Position numbers and translations under genes: made by a program
Source of the DNA: Lineus longissimus
Taxonomy: Eukaryota; Nemertea; Pilidiophora; Heteronemertea; Lineidae
DNA: 64,000 bases
Direction of reading: 5' to 3'
Assembly: GCF_910592395.1 (NCBI RefSeq)
Contig: NC_088326.1
Location: 13,149,001-13,213,000, forward strand
Notes under the pieces: model-generated
Told to the model about the DNA's origin: nothing
The model's database searches: none
The model's input: the letters and a program-made list of their open reading frames with translations, nothing else
In this document: piece by piece, positions 33,050 through 45,147 of the stretch
Layout: the number at the start of each line of letters is the position of its first letter
Position numbering within the stretch: position 1 is the stretch's first letter

Positions 33050-34620
33050 TGTTCATTTTATTCGAGGAGAGATTACAAAGGAATCGTCAAGTTGTGGAAT
33101 CAATCACGCAGTGAGAACTCCTTTACAGATTTAAGAGTGAAGACATAAGTTTTGTACAAAGAGAAACTTGATTATTTTATTCTAATATCTTACCGTTATG
33201 CATCATGACGTATGTGTTAGACAAATTCAACATGGCGAATGTACTTATATTTATTATCATTTGAGGGCAGTGTCACTTTAGAGGCCTTTCATCTGACTGT
33301 GCAATGTAAATATATCTGTAGTTGTACATTTAAATTGTTGTGGTTTTGTGCAATATCGGTATTAATATGATGGCATAATAAATCTTCAATAAAAAAGGGA
33401 TGTCATACCGGCATCAAAATGATTCATGTGATCAAAAAATACACTGCATAACTGACTTTAGTGAGATTTTTTTGCATTTGCCAGACTATTTTGATAACCT
33501 AAAATATATATACAAAATTGATATTTGTCAGTGATCATGCTTTAGTATTGATCATTTTGTCTAGTTTGTGTTCATGCCCTCCAAAGTGTTGTAAACACTT
33601 AATGAATAAAATCCTTATTGAGTTGAATATATTTTGATCGCTTTCAATGCAATCGCATTGATTTGAGAATCAAATGTGCCCTGGTGGCACTGAAGGCACA
33701 AAATCATCAAGGGAATACAATACATGTACATGTCATGCCTTCATTACGTTTATTTGGTCTCAACGGTTCAGGCCTATAAACTCCACGATAGCTGTTCGTG
33801 AAGTCGATGTTAGGAAGATGCCCTAATGACTATTTGATTAGACAGTAGAACAGAAGGAATTTAGACTGTGACTGATTTCTTTTATATGTGAGGATAGGGA
33901 GAAAGAAACGAAGTCTTTCTTTACTTCACCTTACCTGTTATAAATAGGTGGAAAGTGAGCGCTTTGCCAGCTGCTCCTTTTAGCTCCTCAAGTGCATCTG
34001 CTCACCTTACGAGGTCATCTGCTCCTACAGATCCATGCACTTGATTGGGACCAGTTTACGAAAACGTCGCGTCTCGTCACGTTACACTAATGTAAAATGC
34101 ATGGTGACGTGACGACGGCCAACACTACGTCTTGTAAACGTTGTTCCCAATCAAGTGCATGAATCTATAGCTTCAACCAAAGCGCACAAAAACCTTGTTT
34201 GGGGACAGAAGTTTTCGGCGAGTGTTCCCTTTCTTTGGAGCCAGCTGCCGGCCTAGGTAGGCAGACAGTATCATTTGGTTCAAGATGTCGCTGAGGATGT
34301 CAACGACGTTTTAGTACCTACACCATTCACGTTTTCATTATCTTTGTATGCTATTATCACCACTGTTTAACTGATAGAATGCATGCATCTGATGGTTGTA
34401 ATAAACAAAATTCACTTTCTATTTATATTTTCACACTTTCACTTTTTATTTCAAATTGCCAGTGTCGTCGTGTTATCTTGGAAATCGATGTCTTCACGAT
34501 GACGTCACATTGATGTTCCTCGAGAGCAAAGCGACATCTATCAGCACAAAGGCGATTGTTCTTGAGATATGATAAAGATAACGAGGAAACAATAGTTACT
34601 CTACTTCTCAAGCTAACATA
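33050..34620. other. Intergenic stretch, one hairpin element only
   Basis: No coding region recognised; AT-rich, with the inverted-repeat element at 34030-34165 as its only clear structure. Confidence 0.5.
34030..34165 (+). mobile_element. MITE, family D (136 bp)
   Basis: GATCCATGCACTTGATTGGG at the left is mirrored by CCCAATCAAGTGCATGAATC at the right, with imperfect pairing continuing for about 40 bp. There is no coding capacity. Confidence 0.75.
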
Positions 34621-34626
34621 TTTATT
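34621..34626 (-). terminator. Candidate polyadenylation signal of the secreted-peptide gene
   Basis: TTTATT on the + strand is AATAAA on the minus strand, about 110 bp past the stop codon. Another AATAAA overlaps the stop itself. Confidence 0.45.
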
Positions 34627-34735
34627 TCGCAATCGGGCCTCTACATTATAATTTGGTTGTTATGATTACAATCCGATTTTTCCGCCAATAGATACATTAA
34701 CACACATGTCAGGCCGCTGGCAACTTGACCGATGT

Positions 34736-37068
34736 TTATTTGCAGCTGACCGACCCGTCGCTCCTGCATCGGCACTCTTGGCCCCAGTTATCGTAAGTCT
34801 TGTACAACGTCCATTCCTCGACGTAGCCAACCTCGACATGGGTCTTACAATCGCCCTCTGAAATGAGGAGAACCATACCATTAGAGAGGCTACGACGGAA
34901 GGCTACGAACCAATCAAGCAATACAACGCTTATAAGTTTTTAAAATGAAATTTTCCAACGACCAGTCAAAAGCCGAAACCGGGGTATGAAATCATTGCCA
35001 AGATAGCTACATCAGTAATTGAAAGACTCTGGTTACATGGATTCTCAGGCATAAAGGTTTTGAGCTCTGGAAAAGGCTTTGGGGGATTTTCGGTCGATTC
35101 AAGTATGCATCCCGTAGAGCTTTTTCAGTAGAATGAAAAATCCTGAAGGTTTTTCAGAATCTCGAAATCGAAAAGGGATATTTTTCATTTTACAGAAAAT
35201 AATATTCTAAAGGGTACAGTTGTGTTGTTGTCCGAAAACCCTTTAAAACCTTTTTAAAAGCATTGCAAACTAAAGGATTTAGCTGCAAATTAAGGGCATT
35301 TGCATTCCTAATTTTTGTAACATGCTTCAAGCACAACTTTTTAAACTTAATCTGGTTATACAATGTAATTACACTTGCCTTTACATGTGACGGTAAAATT
35401 ACTGGCTTTAGAAATGTCGCCTGAAATAAAACAATACGGATTTAGTGCCGCCTGGTGCGACAGAAATCAAACAATCCCGTTTGTCATTGATACCAACGGA
35501 ATCTCTGATTGTATTCAACTCGCTGTTCTGGTGCAAAGAATGATGTTTTCAACATGTCGAACACCGCGATCGCGACCACCGGTACCAAGTCGGACAACCA
35601 AACTGCGAGGGGACTAGATTTTCAAAAATAGATCGCTAAATGTTTCGTGACAGATAAAATTGAGGGGTGCGTGTGGTGCATTTCCGATCGGGAGGATCGG
35701 ATGGGTCTGTATCCTTTTGGGAAATGTACCGCCAGCCCACGAATTCGGTCGTACGATTGGGAATCGGGGTAGATGCAAAGAGGGACACTCCAGGTTTATT
35801 TGCCCGTGCAAGTTTTGGCCTATTGACCAAATGCTGATTTGGGGTGGATTGTATCAGCATTCGGCCTAATAACTCTTTGTTAAGAATGCAGAACAGTGTG
35901 AATAAAGGCCTCGGGGTGAGCGGGTTTTGTTTGAAGACAATAGACCATGTATTGGACAAGCCGGCATTCCTCTAACACCAAAGTAAGGGATGCACAATTG
36001 ACGTTCATTTAGCGCCGCCTGTGACATGCATCAAGCAGCGCACTTTTAATCGCTAGATAAGGGGCAAACTAGCGTACAGTCATAAGTTTACATATTGTAA
36101 CTTGGCGTTCATTATCCTTTCGCTGATGAATTGTTTGATTGAAGTTACCTTCTGTCGATTTGTTGATCATCTTGCTAAGCCACCCACATACATTCATACA
36201 ACTTTGAAACAATAACGCCAAAACCTATGACTTATCAACAGAGAGCACGAGGTGAAAATGTATCGATTTCTTGTCTGTAGCCTCTCTTACTTAATATATT
36301 TCAGGAATAATCAACCGAGAGGCACATTTCATATGAACCAAAGTGGTTACATTCGACTCACGAAAAAAAAAATCGGGGTAGCGAATACATCATCAATTAT
36401 AAAAATGAACCATATTAACCAAGTGGTTTTAGAATTACATACCATCATTCACGGGTGGACATTCGCATCCTGTTACACATCGCTCCATTGTACACGTTCC
36501 TGGAAGAGAATCAAATACGACAATCTGAAAACCTAAACATTGTCGTACACTTCTGCAGAAAGTTTACAGAGCTTGCCCCTGGCTGTGCCACACCCGTGCA
36601 CCACTCTAGACCTGCCTTCACAACATGAACACCAGTTCACACGAATATTTGGGTGCATATTTGTGTTGGTTTTCACAGTGTACTCAGCCTGGTACGCCCT
36701 TACCCACCATCAACACCACCTTTCGACTCTTCGCAAAGCCGTGTTTTGGAAGGAAGAGCAGCAAGGCCAAAGAGATCGCGTTTGATTTAGTGTCGAATGA
36801 CGTGTAACACTTTCAATTTAGACTCTTCATGCGGCATGAAAAAATTGGATGCGGTGTAGAAGGTGGAAATTTCCTAGGATAGAATGTCCAGTGGTATTTT
36901 GTGTTCAGGCAAAAAGAAGGGGTGGTTGCAAGGGAGATAATCTAGTTATGGTATCTCGAGAAGAAAGTTTTTTAGTAACTGTGGATCATTCTTACCTGTG
37001 GCTTGGACCTCGGCTGCGACAAATGCGCCAACCAGGAGAACAGCAGCGAGAACAAACTGAATGTTCAT
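34736..37068 (-). CDS. Small secreted eight-cysteine peptide (83 aa, three exons)
   Basis: Coding exons: 37068-36996 (signal peptide MNIQFVLAAVLLVGAFVAA, then EVQA), 36499-36443 and 34857-34736 (stop). Donors are GTAAG and GTATGT, acceptors are TTCCAG and TTTCAG, and both introns are phase 1, as in modular extracellular proteins. Cysteines fall at residues 27, 32, 36, 38, 47, 72, 74 and 82, spaced C-x4-C-x3-C-x-C-x8-C-x24-C-x-C-x7-C. The last exon (W-T-L-Y, then CRCRSDGSVSC) resembles half of a von Willebrand C or fibronectin type I fold. The middle exon (GCECPP) recalls TIL-type inhibitors. Exported; function unknown (inhibitor, defence peptide or matrix factor are all possible). Exons 1 and 3 are also phase-compatible without exon 2, giving a four-Cys form. 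Confidence 0.75.
34858..36442 (-). other. Second intron of the secreted-peptide gene
   Basis: Nothing convincing inside. An 80-codon + strand frame at 35375-35617 has no recognisable domain. Confidence 0.45.
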
Positions 37069-37196
37069 TATTAGCTTGGATTGAACTGGAACGATATAAA
37101 TATGGACTGATTAGGTTCATGTTTAAAGGTGATTTCTTTGCGAGTCATTCTTCACTACATGTATGTGCATTAGAGGAGAGATTCTAACCTGGAAAA

Positions 37197-38135
37197 GGGA
37201 AGAAACAGCCAAGTTTTCAGTAACCCACATTGGGGGAGACTAATTTCTGTCGTAATTACACAAAGGCAGGAAACAGCCAAGTTTTCAGTGACCCATCTTT
37301 GAGAAGACTGACTCCCGTCGTAGCTGCACATAGGAAGGAAACAGCCAAGTTTTCAGTGACCTATCTTTGAGAAGACTGACTCCCGTCGTAGCTGCACATA
37401 GGAAGGAAACAGCCAAGTTTTCAGTGACCTATCTTTGAGAAGACTGACTCCCGTCGTAGCTGCACATAGGAAGGAAACAGCCAAATTTTCAGTGACCTAT
37501 CTTTGAGAAGACTGACTCCCGTCGTAGCTGCACATAGGAAGGAAACAGCCAAGTTTTCAGTGACCTATCTTTGAGAAGACTGACTCCCGTCGTAGCTGCA
37601 CATAGGAAGGAAACAGCCAAGTTTTCAGTGACCTATCTTTGAGAAGACTGACTCCCGTCGTAGCTGCACATAGGAAGGAAACAGCCAAGTTTTCAGTGAC
37701 CTATCTTTGAGAAGACTGACTCCCGTCGTAGCTGCACATAGGAAGGAAACAGCCAAATTTTCAGTGACCTATCTTTGAGAAGACTGACTCCCGTCGTAGC
37801 TGCACATAGGAAGGAAACAGCCAAATTTTCAGTGACCTATCTTTGAGAAGACTGACTCCCGTCGTAGCTGCACATTGGAAGGAAACAGCCAAATTTTCAG
37901 TGACCTATCTTTCAGAAGACTGACTCCCGTCGTAGCTGCACATAGGAAGGAAACAGCCAAGTTTTCAGTGACCTATCTTTGAGAAGACTGACTCCCGTCG
38001 TAGCTGCACATAGGAAGGAAACAGCCAAGTTTTCAGTGACCTATCTTTCAGAAGACTGACTCCCGTCGTAGCTGCACATAGGAAGGAAACAGCCAAGTTT
38101 TCAGTGACCTATCTTTCAGAAGACTGCCGCAGCCA
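37197..38135. repeat. 68-bp minisatellite, about 13.5 units
   Basis: The unit holds GGAAACAGCCAAGTTTTCAG, TGACCTATCTTTGAGAAGAC and TGACTCCCGTCGTAGCTGCA. The first and last units are diverged and the inner ones nearly identical. Variants (CAAG/CAAA, TTTGAG/TTTCAG) are shared between neighbouring units, the mark of recent slippage or unequal exchange. It lies 130 bp upstream of the secreted-peptide start codon, so it may sit in its promoter or 5' UTR. Confidence 0.95.
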
Positions 38136-41100
38136 AGTTTTTAATCACCTACCTTGGGAAGACTGTGGGGTGTGGAGCGAAATGCGATGTTGTCTGATAG
38201 AGTTCGGCGAGACGAATGGTGAAAACTGAGACAAATCCGGTTTTTATTCCCATTTGGGCGAGATCGATTGCGAACAATCAACAAATTGATGAGTTCTATT
38301 TGACTATGCCACACCTCGTCCTTTGCGAATGAATAATGGCTCTGCCAATCAAGACCTGAGGTGAGCACTTTAAACCACCTGTTGATCAATGATCAACAAT
38401 ATATATTGACACAGCAATAATTATCTCCAACTTAAAAAGCAGCTGCGTTTGTTTTGAAGCTCTCACCAACATTCTGTTTAATCAGTGGATGCAATTCAAA
38501 GCACATTGCAAACTCTTGAACTCATATCCACGAGGTCGGCGGTCAGTTCAGCCATGAGATCTCCCATCCTCGAGGTCGGCGGTCAGTCCACCCGTGAGAT
38601 AAAAATATCAAAGAAAACACGTGCGAATCTGGGCTCGCAATGTTGAGACATATTGATTTGCACTTACAACGCATTGAATTATACATGCACAAAACTATAT
38701 CCGATGGACGGTATTAGGTGACGCAACCTTTTCTTACTTTACGTTTATTGGATCACGTAAGTGTCCATTATAATCGGTCAGAAAATTTGTGACCTAGTTC
38801 CTTTTGTCAACGATAAGTCGTTTTAAATAGAATCACATAATTATTTTAATTGATGAATGGTTATACCTTATGTTTATGCGTTACTGTATAGTTTGTGGGG
38901 TGTATCTGATGAATGTAAATGTGGTTTTAAGAGGGGAAATCCGTTGTTCTTCTAGCAAATCTATTTTTGGTTTGTCGGGGAATCCCCAAATTCCGACTGT
39001 ATGATGAAGGAAAAATGCGCGTCAGATAGAATTTTATGCGAATTATATGTATTTTTTGGTAACGAATTGTGACGAATGATTGTTTAGTTTCTGGGTTGTT
39101 TTTGAAGAATGCTAAGGCCATTTTAAGGGGGAAATCCGTCATTTCTGACCCATTCTATTTTTAGCCTTTATCGGTTTCCCCAGGCATGTGATTAGACTGG
39201 TTCCCGTATTTTACGCTATGCGGCGCTGATGTACCAAGAGAAAATAATAAATTGTACTTTTACGTTTCATAACTGACACTTTTTCTTCATATTTGTACCA
39301 TCACCTACCCCATCATAACAACAGATTCATTGCTAAATGGTGTCAACATGCCTCCTTCCACACCCACAACCAAAGCCACACCTACGTGACCCCAGTCGCC
39401 GCAAGGCTTGTTTTGCATTTCGCTGCCTATGTCATCGTGCATTTACACACAGGCAAAATGGTCATTTCAGGGAACATTGATGGACCCATGGATTGGTCTT
39501 TGCTATTGATTGTCAATGAACCACGTTTTACCCACGGATGCCATCATAGATTCTATGATGGACAATGGTAGACCTAATGACGGTGGGTCCAATATAAAAA
39601 AATTCAATTTCTGTAGTGATATTTAAACGTTTCATTTTCGTGTTGTGGTATAAATGAACGATGCAGTCGGTCGGAATTATATATCTTAGCAATACAAGGC
39701 ACCTGTACCAACAGATCACCGCCAGCCTGGCAGGGAACGGAACTAGAATAGCAAAGTCAGACATCTGATCTCACCTCTAGAAGAGGGGGAATGGATGCCA
39801 TGTTTACTTAATAATTGATGTATTCAGAAAACGGGGTACAGTCTGAGCCATAATAAAGGAAAATTGTAGAGGTATGGCCAGGTGCAGCTTGTCTACTCTG
39901 CTTTACCCAGAAGTATTAAGGTAGCAGGATGGGGTGGACGTTTGTGGTTTTTGAGTGTGAGGGGGTATAGTGGTGTCGGTTGACTGTGCTTTAATGCCTA
40001 GTCTCTCTTAAAGCACAGTCAACAGACATGTGGTTTCAATATTAGGTCTTTCATTATAGCAATGCGAAAATGTAAGTTATTTTGGTAAGGTCCGTCATAA
40101 AATAGAGTGACTCAACCACTCTCTTGATTACAGCGGCCGCCTCAGCGCCACTATGCGGGGCTTAATGGTATTAGGCTAAGTAGCTTCGCGCGATATGCAC
40201 CATTCTGGGAAAACTCAATGTGGAAGTATGCTCATAAGCATAATCTATTCTTAGCTCCAGCTCGAGGTAATCTTGCGCAGTGTTTCTTCAGCCCAGATAC
40301 ATTGTGATGGAAAACGTCTGGGTATGGTACATTGAACGCCTGGCTTGCGCCAGACTAATAAGTGAAGATGGTCTGGCTGCGCGAGACTACTGTGATAAAA
40401 ATGCCCATTTTGCAGAGACTCTGTGACGTAGGCATATACTTTTTACAATTAAAAATGCTCTCAAAAGACGATAAGGAATGATTATTTATTAAAATTTCCT
40501 GAACTATATACCTTCTAATTATCACTTTACATAAATAAGTTGGCATTAGGTCCGATGCAGAATTTTTGACGGGCATCATGAACGAATTTATATTAGAAGT
40601 GGTGAACAATTCTTATTTTCAAGAATTCTGAAGACTGTTACTCAAGTGGGTTTGTAACAGGCCAATCAAAGATCCAGGATGAAGACCGTTGCTTGTGTTC
40701 TTCAAATTTTCCCCCCCCCCCCCGCCAGCTCCTGACTATAGTCCCTCTTTAAAACCACATTGAACTAGTGCAACAGTAGTTGAGAGATATTGCCGACGCT
40801 AAGTGGTAATATTAACATGTTCTAGACTGTACGCTCTGTTTATTCTATTGGATATTGAGTACACGAGGTACATACACCATCATACAGAACGTGCCATATT
40901 GGACAGAAAACCGAAGTCAGAAAACCACTTCACTTCGTCCAATGTGACTCCATTTTCTATCGGAAAAATCTCTGAACGGGACAACCTTGTTTCCAGGTGG
41001 CAACTATTGATTTCCTGACATTTCTTCGTTGTTATTTCCACTGCTGTTTTACTCGGACGAGGTTTGTTGTGGTGGTGTACTGCTATTCAAGAATCGGGGT

Positions 41101-42983
41101 TCGTATCATGGCCGAGCTGGATATTCAGTAGGATTCTTTGCAGGGAGTATGGGTATGTATGGTACTGTGTTTCATCATACTCTTTTTTATTCCTTGGGGA
41201 GGGGAGTTCATTGAAGGAATTGATGTTGTACCGTCATGACTTTTGCTATTGGTTTAAGGAATTGATAGCGAACAGGAGGGATTAGTTGTCTCACCAAAAC
41301 CGACAGTGGCATCAATTTCTATTCTAAAACATCTCAAATTTTCGGTTGTGGCTGCCTACCATAATCGCTGAATGCAAAACGAGGCGAATATCCAACCAAA
41401 TACCACTTGGCTTGAGATCAAATGTAGGTCAAACCCGGGGCACCTTGCCGAGGGTTTGTATCAAATGACACCTAAGTACGACAACTCTGTCGGCTGAAAA
41501 TCTGAGAATGAAAAACTCACTGGTTACTGGGATATAAGGGCACGAAAATTTGAAAATATTATTTCACGAAATGAACGTAAGCTTTGAATATATTTATTTT
41601 AAACTATCGGACATACACGGTGTGAAAAAGTTCCGTTCTTTTGAACGCGTGAATACTTTATCGTCACACCCTGTACATTACCAACGACTACCGATGCAAA
41701 TCCCCAGAAACATCAGCATGACTTCAATACGCTGTATTTCTATTTCTGTTTTAAATACAATTATTCCAAACATGACAGGGCATTAATTTTATCTAATTAT
41801 AGCAAATGGACGATTCGTACAGATAATATCACAATAAAACAAAATGTCATTTCCAGACAAATGGTATTTCATGAATTTGTGTTGGCTGAATGTCTGATCA
41901 GAATCAGCAGGCATGGTCACGTGCAGACACAATCTCTCAATAAGAGAACGGCGCACATTTTTGTACCTGTTCATCAGACTTATATATCTCTCAGCAGCCA
42001 AAATCTATTCGGGACAGAGTCGCAGTCTTAGCTCTCTGTAAGACCAAATGCAGGTCAGGACAAAGTCGCAATCAGGATAATAATAATAATAATTTAATTA
42101 TTTATTTATTTATATAGCGCCACTTTAAAATTAATTGTCAGTGGCGCTGTACAGTGTCGGCACATGTATGACAAAATGCTCTGGCTCTACAAGACCAGAA
42201 GGTCCGATTCGGTCAGGTCGTGGCGGTTTTATCTCACTCTCCGTGCTGAGAAGACGGTGAACAACCACATTCCGCTCAGGTTGGGTGTGGCTTTATGTAG
42301 CCCCAGCTCGCACCGCTCGTTTGGCAAGATGGTTGGGCGGCCTGGTCTCGTCAAATATATGTTGGCTGCTAAATCCCATTTGAGGCAGAATGGTTGCAGT
42401 CCAAGTTCTATATGAGACCAAATGCAGGGCAGGACAAAATCGCAATCTGGCTAAGACCAGGTCACGCTGGGACGCATTCGCAACAGATCGACAATGTTGT
42501 CCTGTCGTCATGATTGCACAACGGTGGGTCAGCCCTGTGAGAAGACGGTATAGTTTTATATATATCTTTAACTGTTGTTTTTCAGGCTGGGGCCAACAGA
42601 ACACCAAGCAAGAGCAGTGGATGCAACTTCACCACACCCGACTAGACTTCCGTAAAAGCAATGACGTCATACGTTTAAAAACGTCATCTTAACGTTGAAA
42701 AGGAAAATCGACGCAATCAAAGTTCCCTATTATGTGCACTTCGTCATCATAACTTGTTATTGGAGTTGTTGACATGCATTTGAGAACGATCGAATGTGTC
42801 AACGTATCTTGCCGCAGTCGTAAAGAGACTTCAGTTAGTATGACCAAGTCTGTGACCTCGAAAAGCAGTTTTCATACAGCCGAATTGTCCAATCGCAGTC
42901 GTTTAATTCTGCATCGCCGTCGACTTGCAGGAGAAATGAGGCAATCACGAGGAACTACTTTTGTGGAGACTTGTTTTTTTCAG
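38136..42983. other. Intergenic region without a recognised gene
   Basis: It contains a poly-C run near 40710-40724, an (AAT)n tract leading into TTTATATAGCGCCAC at 42080-42125 with inverted AGTGGCGCT, and a 34-bp imperfect direct repeat (AGACCAAATGCAGG, then CAGGACAAA) at 42040-42073 and 42415-42448. Acceptor TTTTTTTCAG near 42983 marks the start of the 5' UTR exon of the next gene. Confidence 0.5.
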
Positions 42984-43054
42984 GATATACTTGGTATTTG
43001 AGCTGCTGATATAGATTTCCTCTCCACTCCCTACATCCTCGCCAAAGTCCGGCA

Positions 43055-44092
43055 ATGTATCCCTCCATTCCATTCCGAATGGCCCTAGCGAGAAGAAGAG
43101 GAACTAAAGGCTTTACATTTTTTGTCTTCGTGATTTCTAGTGCATTTCTCGCCGCTTATTGCTTCATCTTCTACGAGAAATGGTCACCGGACTTTAAAAT
43201 CGACCAAACTGGGCGGCAGAAACCCTTTGAGCGTCAAACAATAAGAAGGGAGAAACTTCCGCGCGTACTGATCCTAACCCTACTTCATAACTCGGAGAAA
43301 AAGCTGCCGCACTATTTTGAACTGGTGAACGGCCTGAGCTACCCCAAGGAGTTAATTTCCCTAGTCCTCGGCGAGGACAACAGTAAGGATGATACGAGGA
43401 TGGTTGCAGAACAGGGCGTCAAAGATTTGAAGGGATTTTGGAGGGCTGAGTTCCGCCATCTTGAACCTCTGGAGGGGAAGCATAAAGGATGGGGAACTGA
43501 ACACCACAGCAAGCATTACAAAAACATCCAATATCAACGCAGACGCCATCTTGCTTTGGCGCGGAATTTACTGATGTCACACGCCCTCTATGATGAAGAA
43601 TACGTACTGTGGTTAGACAGCGACGTGATGGAATTTCCAAAGGATTTGATTGAACAACTGTTGCAACCCGATAAAGACATCATTGTGCCCAACTGTTTGA
43701 TACGTTACGTTGGTAACGTGGTGTTGCCATACGACTTATCAAGTTGGCGGGAAACGCAGGCGTCACTTGCATACCAGGCGTCGAAGAAGCCAGATTATTT
43801 GTTCCTGGAAGGTCATAACCAAAAAAGACCAAAACGAACTTACCTCAATGATCTAAAACGGGAGGGAAAACTCGTCAAGCTGGATGGAGCCGGTTCCTGT
43901 GTGATTTTAATCAAAGCGATTCACTTTAGAACTGGTTTAAACTACCCGAGTTTCGTCTTCATGAACCAGATTGAGTCCGAGGGCTTGGCGAGAGTGGCGG
44001 CCGCCATGGATTTACGAATCTGGGGGCTGCCATTTTTAGAAGTGTTTCACGCATGTGACTTTGAGTCTGCGCATTGGACTTGCCCGCAGTGA
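43055..44092 (+). CDS. Anp1/Mnn9-type (GT62) Golgi glycosyltransferase, 345 aa
   Basis: Type II membrane enzyme: short basic N-terminus, one signal-anchor helix (about residues 16-36, FTFFVFVISSAFLAAYCFIF) and a lumenal GT-A domain. Family features are LILTLLHNS near residue 72, L-V-L-G-E-D-N-S-K-D-D-T near 107, the metal- and nucleotide-sugar-binding acidic motif WLDSDV (Asp 188 and 190), and DIIVPNC near 211. In fungi, Anp1, Mnn9 and Van1 form alpha-1,6-mannan polymerases; the activity in this animal is not known. The coding region is one exon, with a spliced 5' UTR exon starting near 42984. A downstream Met (at 43079) could also start. Confidence 0.85.
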   Translation: MYPSIPFRMALARRRGTKGFTFFVFVISSAFLAAYCFIFYEKWSPDFKIDQTGRQKPFERQTIRREKLPRVLILTLLHNSEKKLPHYFELVNGLSYPKELISLVLGEDNSKDDTRMVAEQGVKDLKGFWRAEFRHLEPLEGKHKGWGTEHHSKHYKNIQYQRRRHLALARNLLMSHALYDEEYVLWLDSDVMEFPKDLIEQLLQPDKDIIVPNCLIRYVGNVVLPYDLSSWRETQASLAYQASKKPDYLFLEGHNQKRPKRTYLNDLKREGKLVKLDGAGSCVILIKAIHFRTGLNYPSFVFMNQIESEGLARVAAAMDLRIWGLPFLEVFHACDFESAHWTCPQ

Positions 44093-45147
44093 TAAAAGAT
44101 CAAAATAATTTGGCAAGTTTAGTCGCGATATTTCCAGCCGTTGCTTCGAAACTTCTCCGAAGTGGCCTGATATCCTCCAATCTTCCAATACTCTTTTTAC
44201 CCCTGAAACCGGAAGAGACCAAATGTAGACGGTCTATCACTAAGCAACCGTTACTAACGGCGAGATTGGATATCTTCGAAGCACCCAGCGCCACCTAGGG
44301 ATCGGCTCAGAATCGGGGCCTCGAGAGTGACATGAAGACCTTGGGTCATTCTTAGAAGGAACTGGAGAGGATCGCTAGGGACAGAAGCCTCGCTCTCAGT
44401 GGAGCGATGGGTTAAAGTGGGCTATTTTTCAAAAATAAGAAAGGACGTCAATGAGGGTCAGGGAGGTGAAATATATCTATACACAAGGTCATTTTCTGAT
44501 AACATATCTTCCCACTTAGAGTAAGTAATTGTATCTCTACATCCTCTTTTACTTAACAACACAATACTATACATGTATATACATAGTCAAAAATACGTTA
44601 CTATATTGGCCATGAGTATTATATAACAGTTAATAATTTACATTTTTAACATGATTACACTTTCTAAGATTGCGATCTGTTTGGTTATCCTTCAATTTTA
44701 ATGAATGTAGCTTTTCTAACAATATTACTATACGTTAATATTTGCAGTATCCAAATTTTACAAAACATGTACATGTAATTAAGTAATAACGAATTAGTCG
44801 ATGTGCAGAGGCGAGTAGAGGATTCCAAGCTTTCCTTTTGTGTTTGCATTAGATCATCCTCAACAGTGTCCATCACTATGGCCTTCACTGTGTTCTTCAC
44901 AGCTGTTTTAAAGGGACAATATAGGCAGCAGCTAGGCAGGCAACATAAAGTTACACAAAATTGTCAATAGGGGTCTCTCACATCTCACAAAACGTCGAAA
45001 TGATTCACGCTTGTACGAGGAATATATTTAGTACTGAATCTGACTGGGCCCTAACTGTGTATATTAGTGACTCGAAGATGGCCAAATTAGCCCCTCTGCT
45101 CCTGCCTATAGTCACCCTTTAACATTAGTAACACCAGCTACGAAGGC
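44093..45147. other. Intergenic stretch, no gene seen
   Basis: The 3' flank of the glycosyltransferase gene is AT-rich and has short frames only. Confidence 0.45.

Noticed and set aside
35375-35617. 80-codon plus-strand frame in the secreted-peptide gene intron
   Set aside because: No recognisable domain or supporting splice sites.
37197-38135. CRISPR-like array
   Set aside because: Contiguous 68-bp tandem units without distinct spacers, in an animal genome; it is a minisatellite.
42040-42448. LTR-flanked element between the 34-bp direct repeats
   Set aside because: The repeats are short and imperfect, there is no primer-binding site or coding region, and LTR ends TG..CA are absent.
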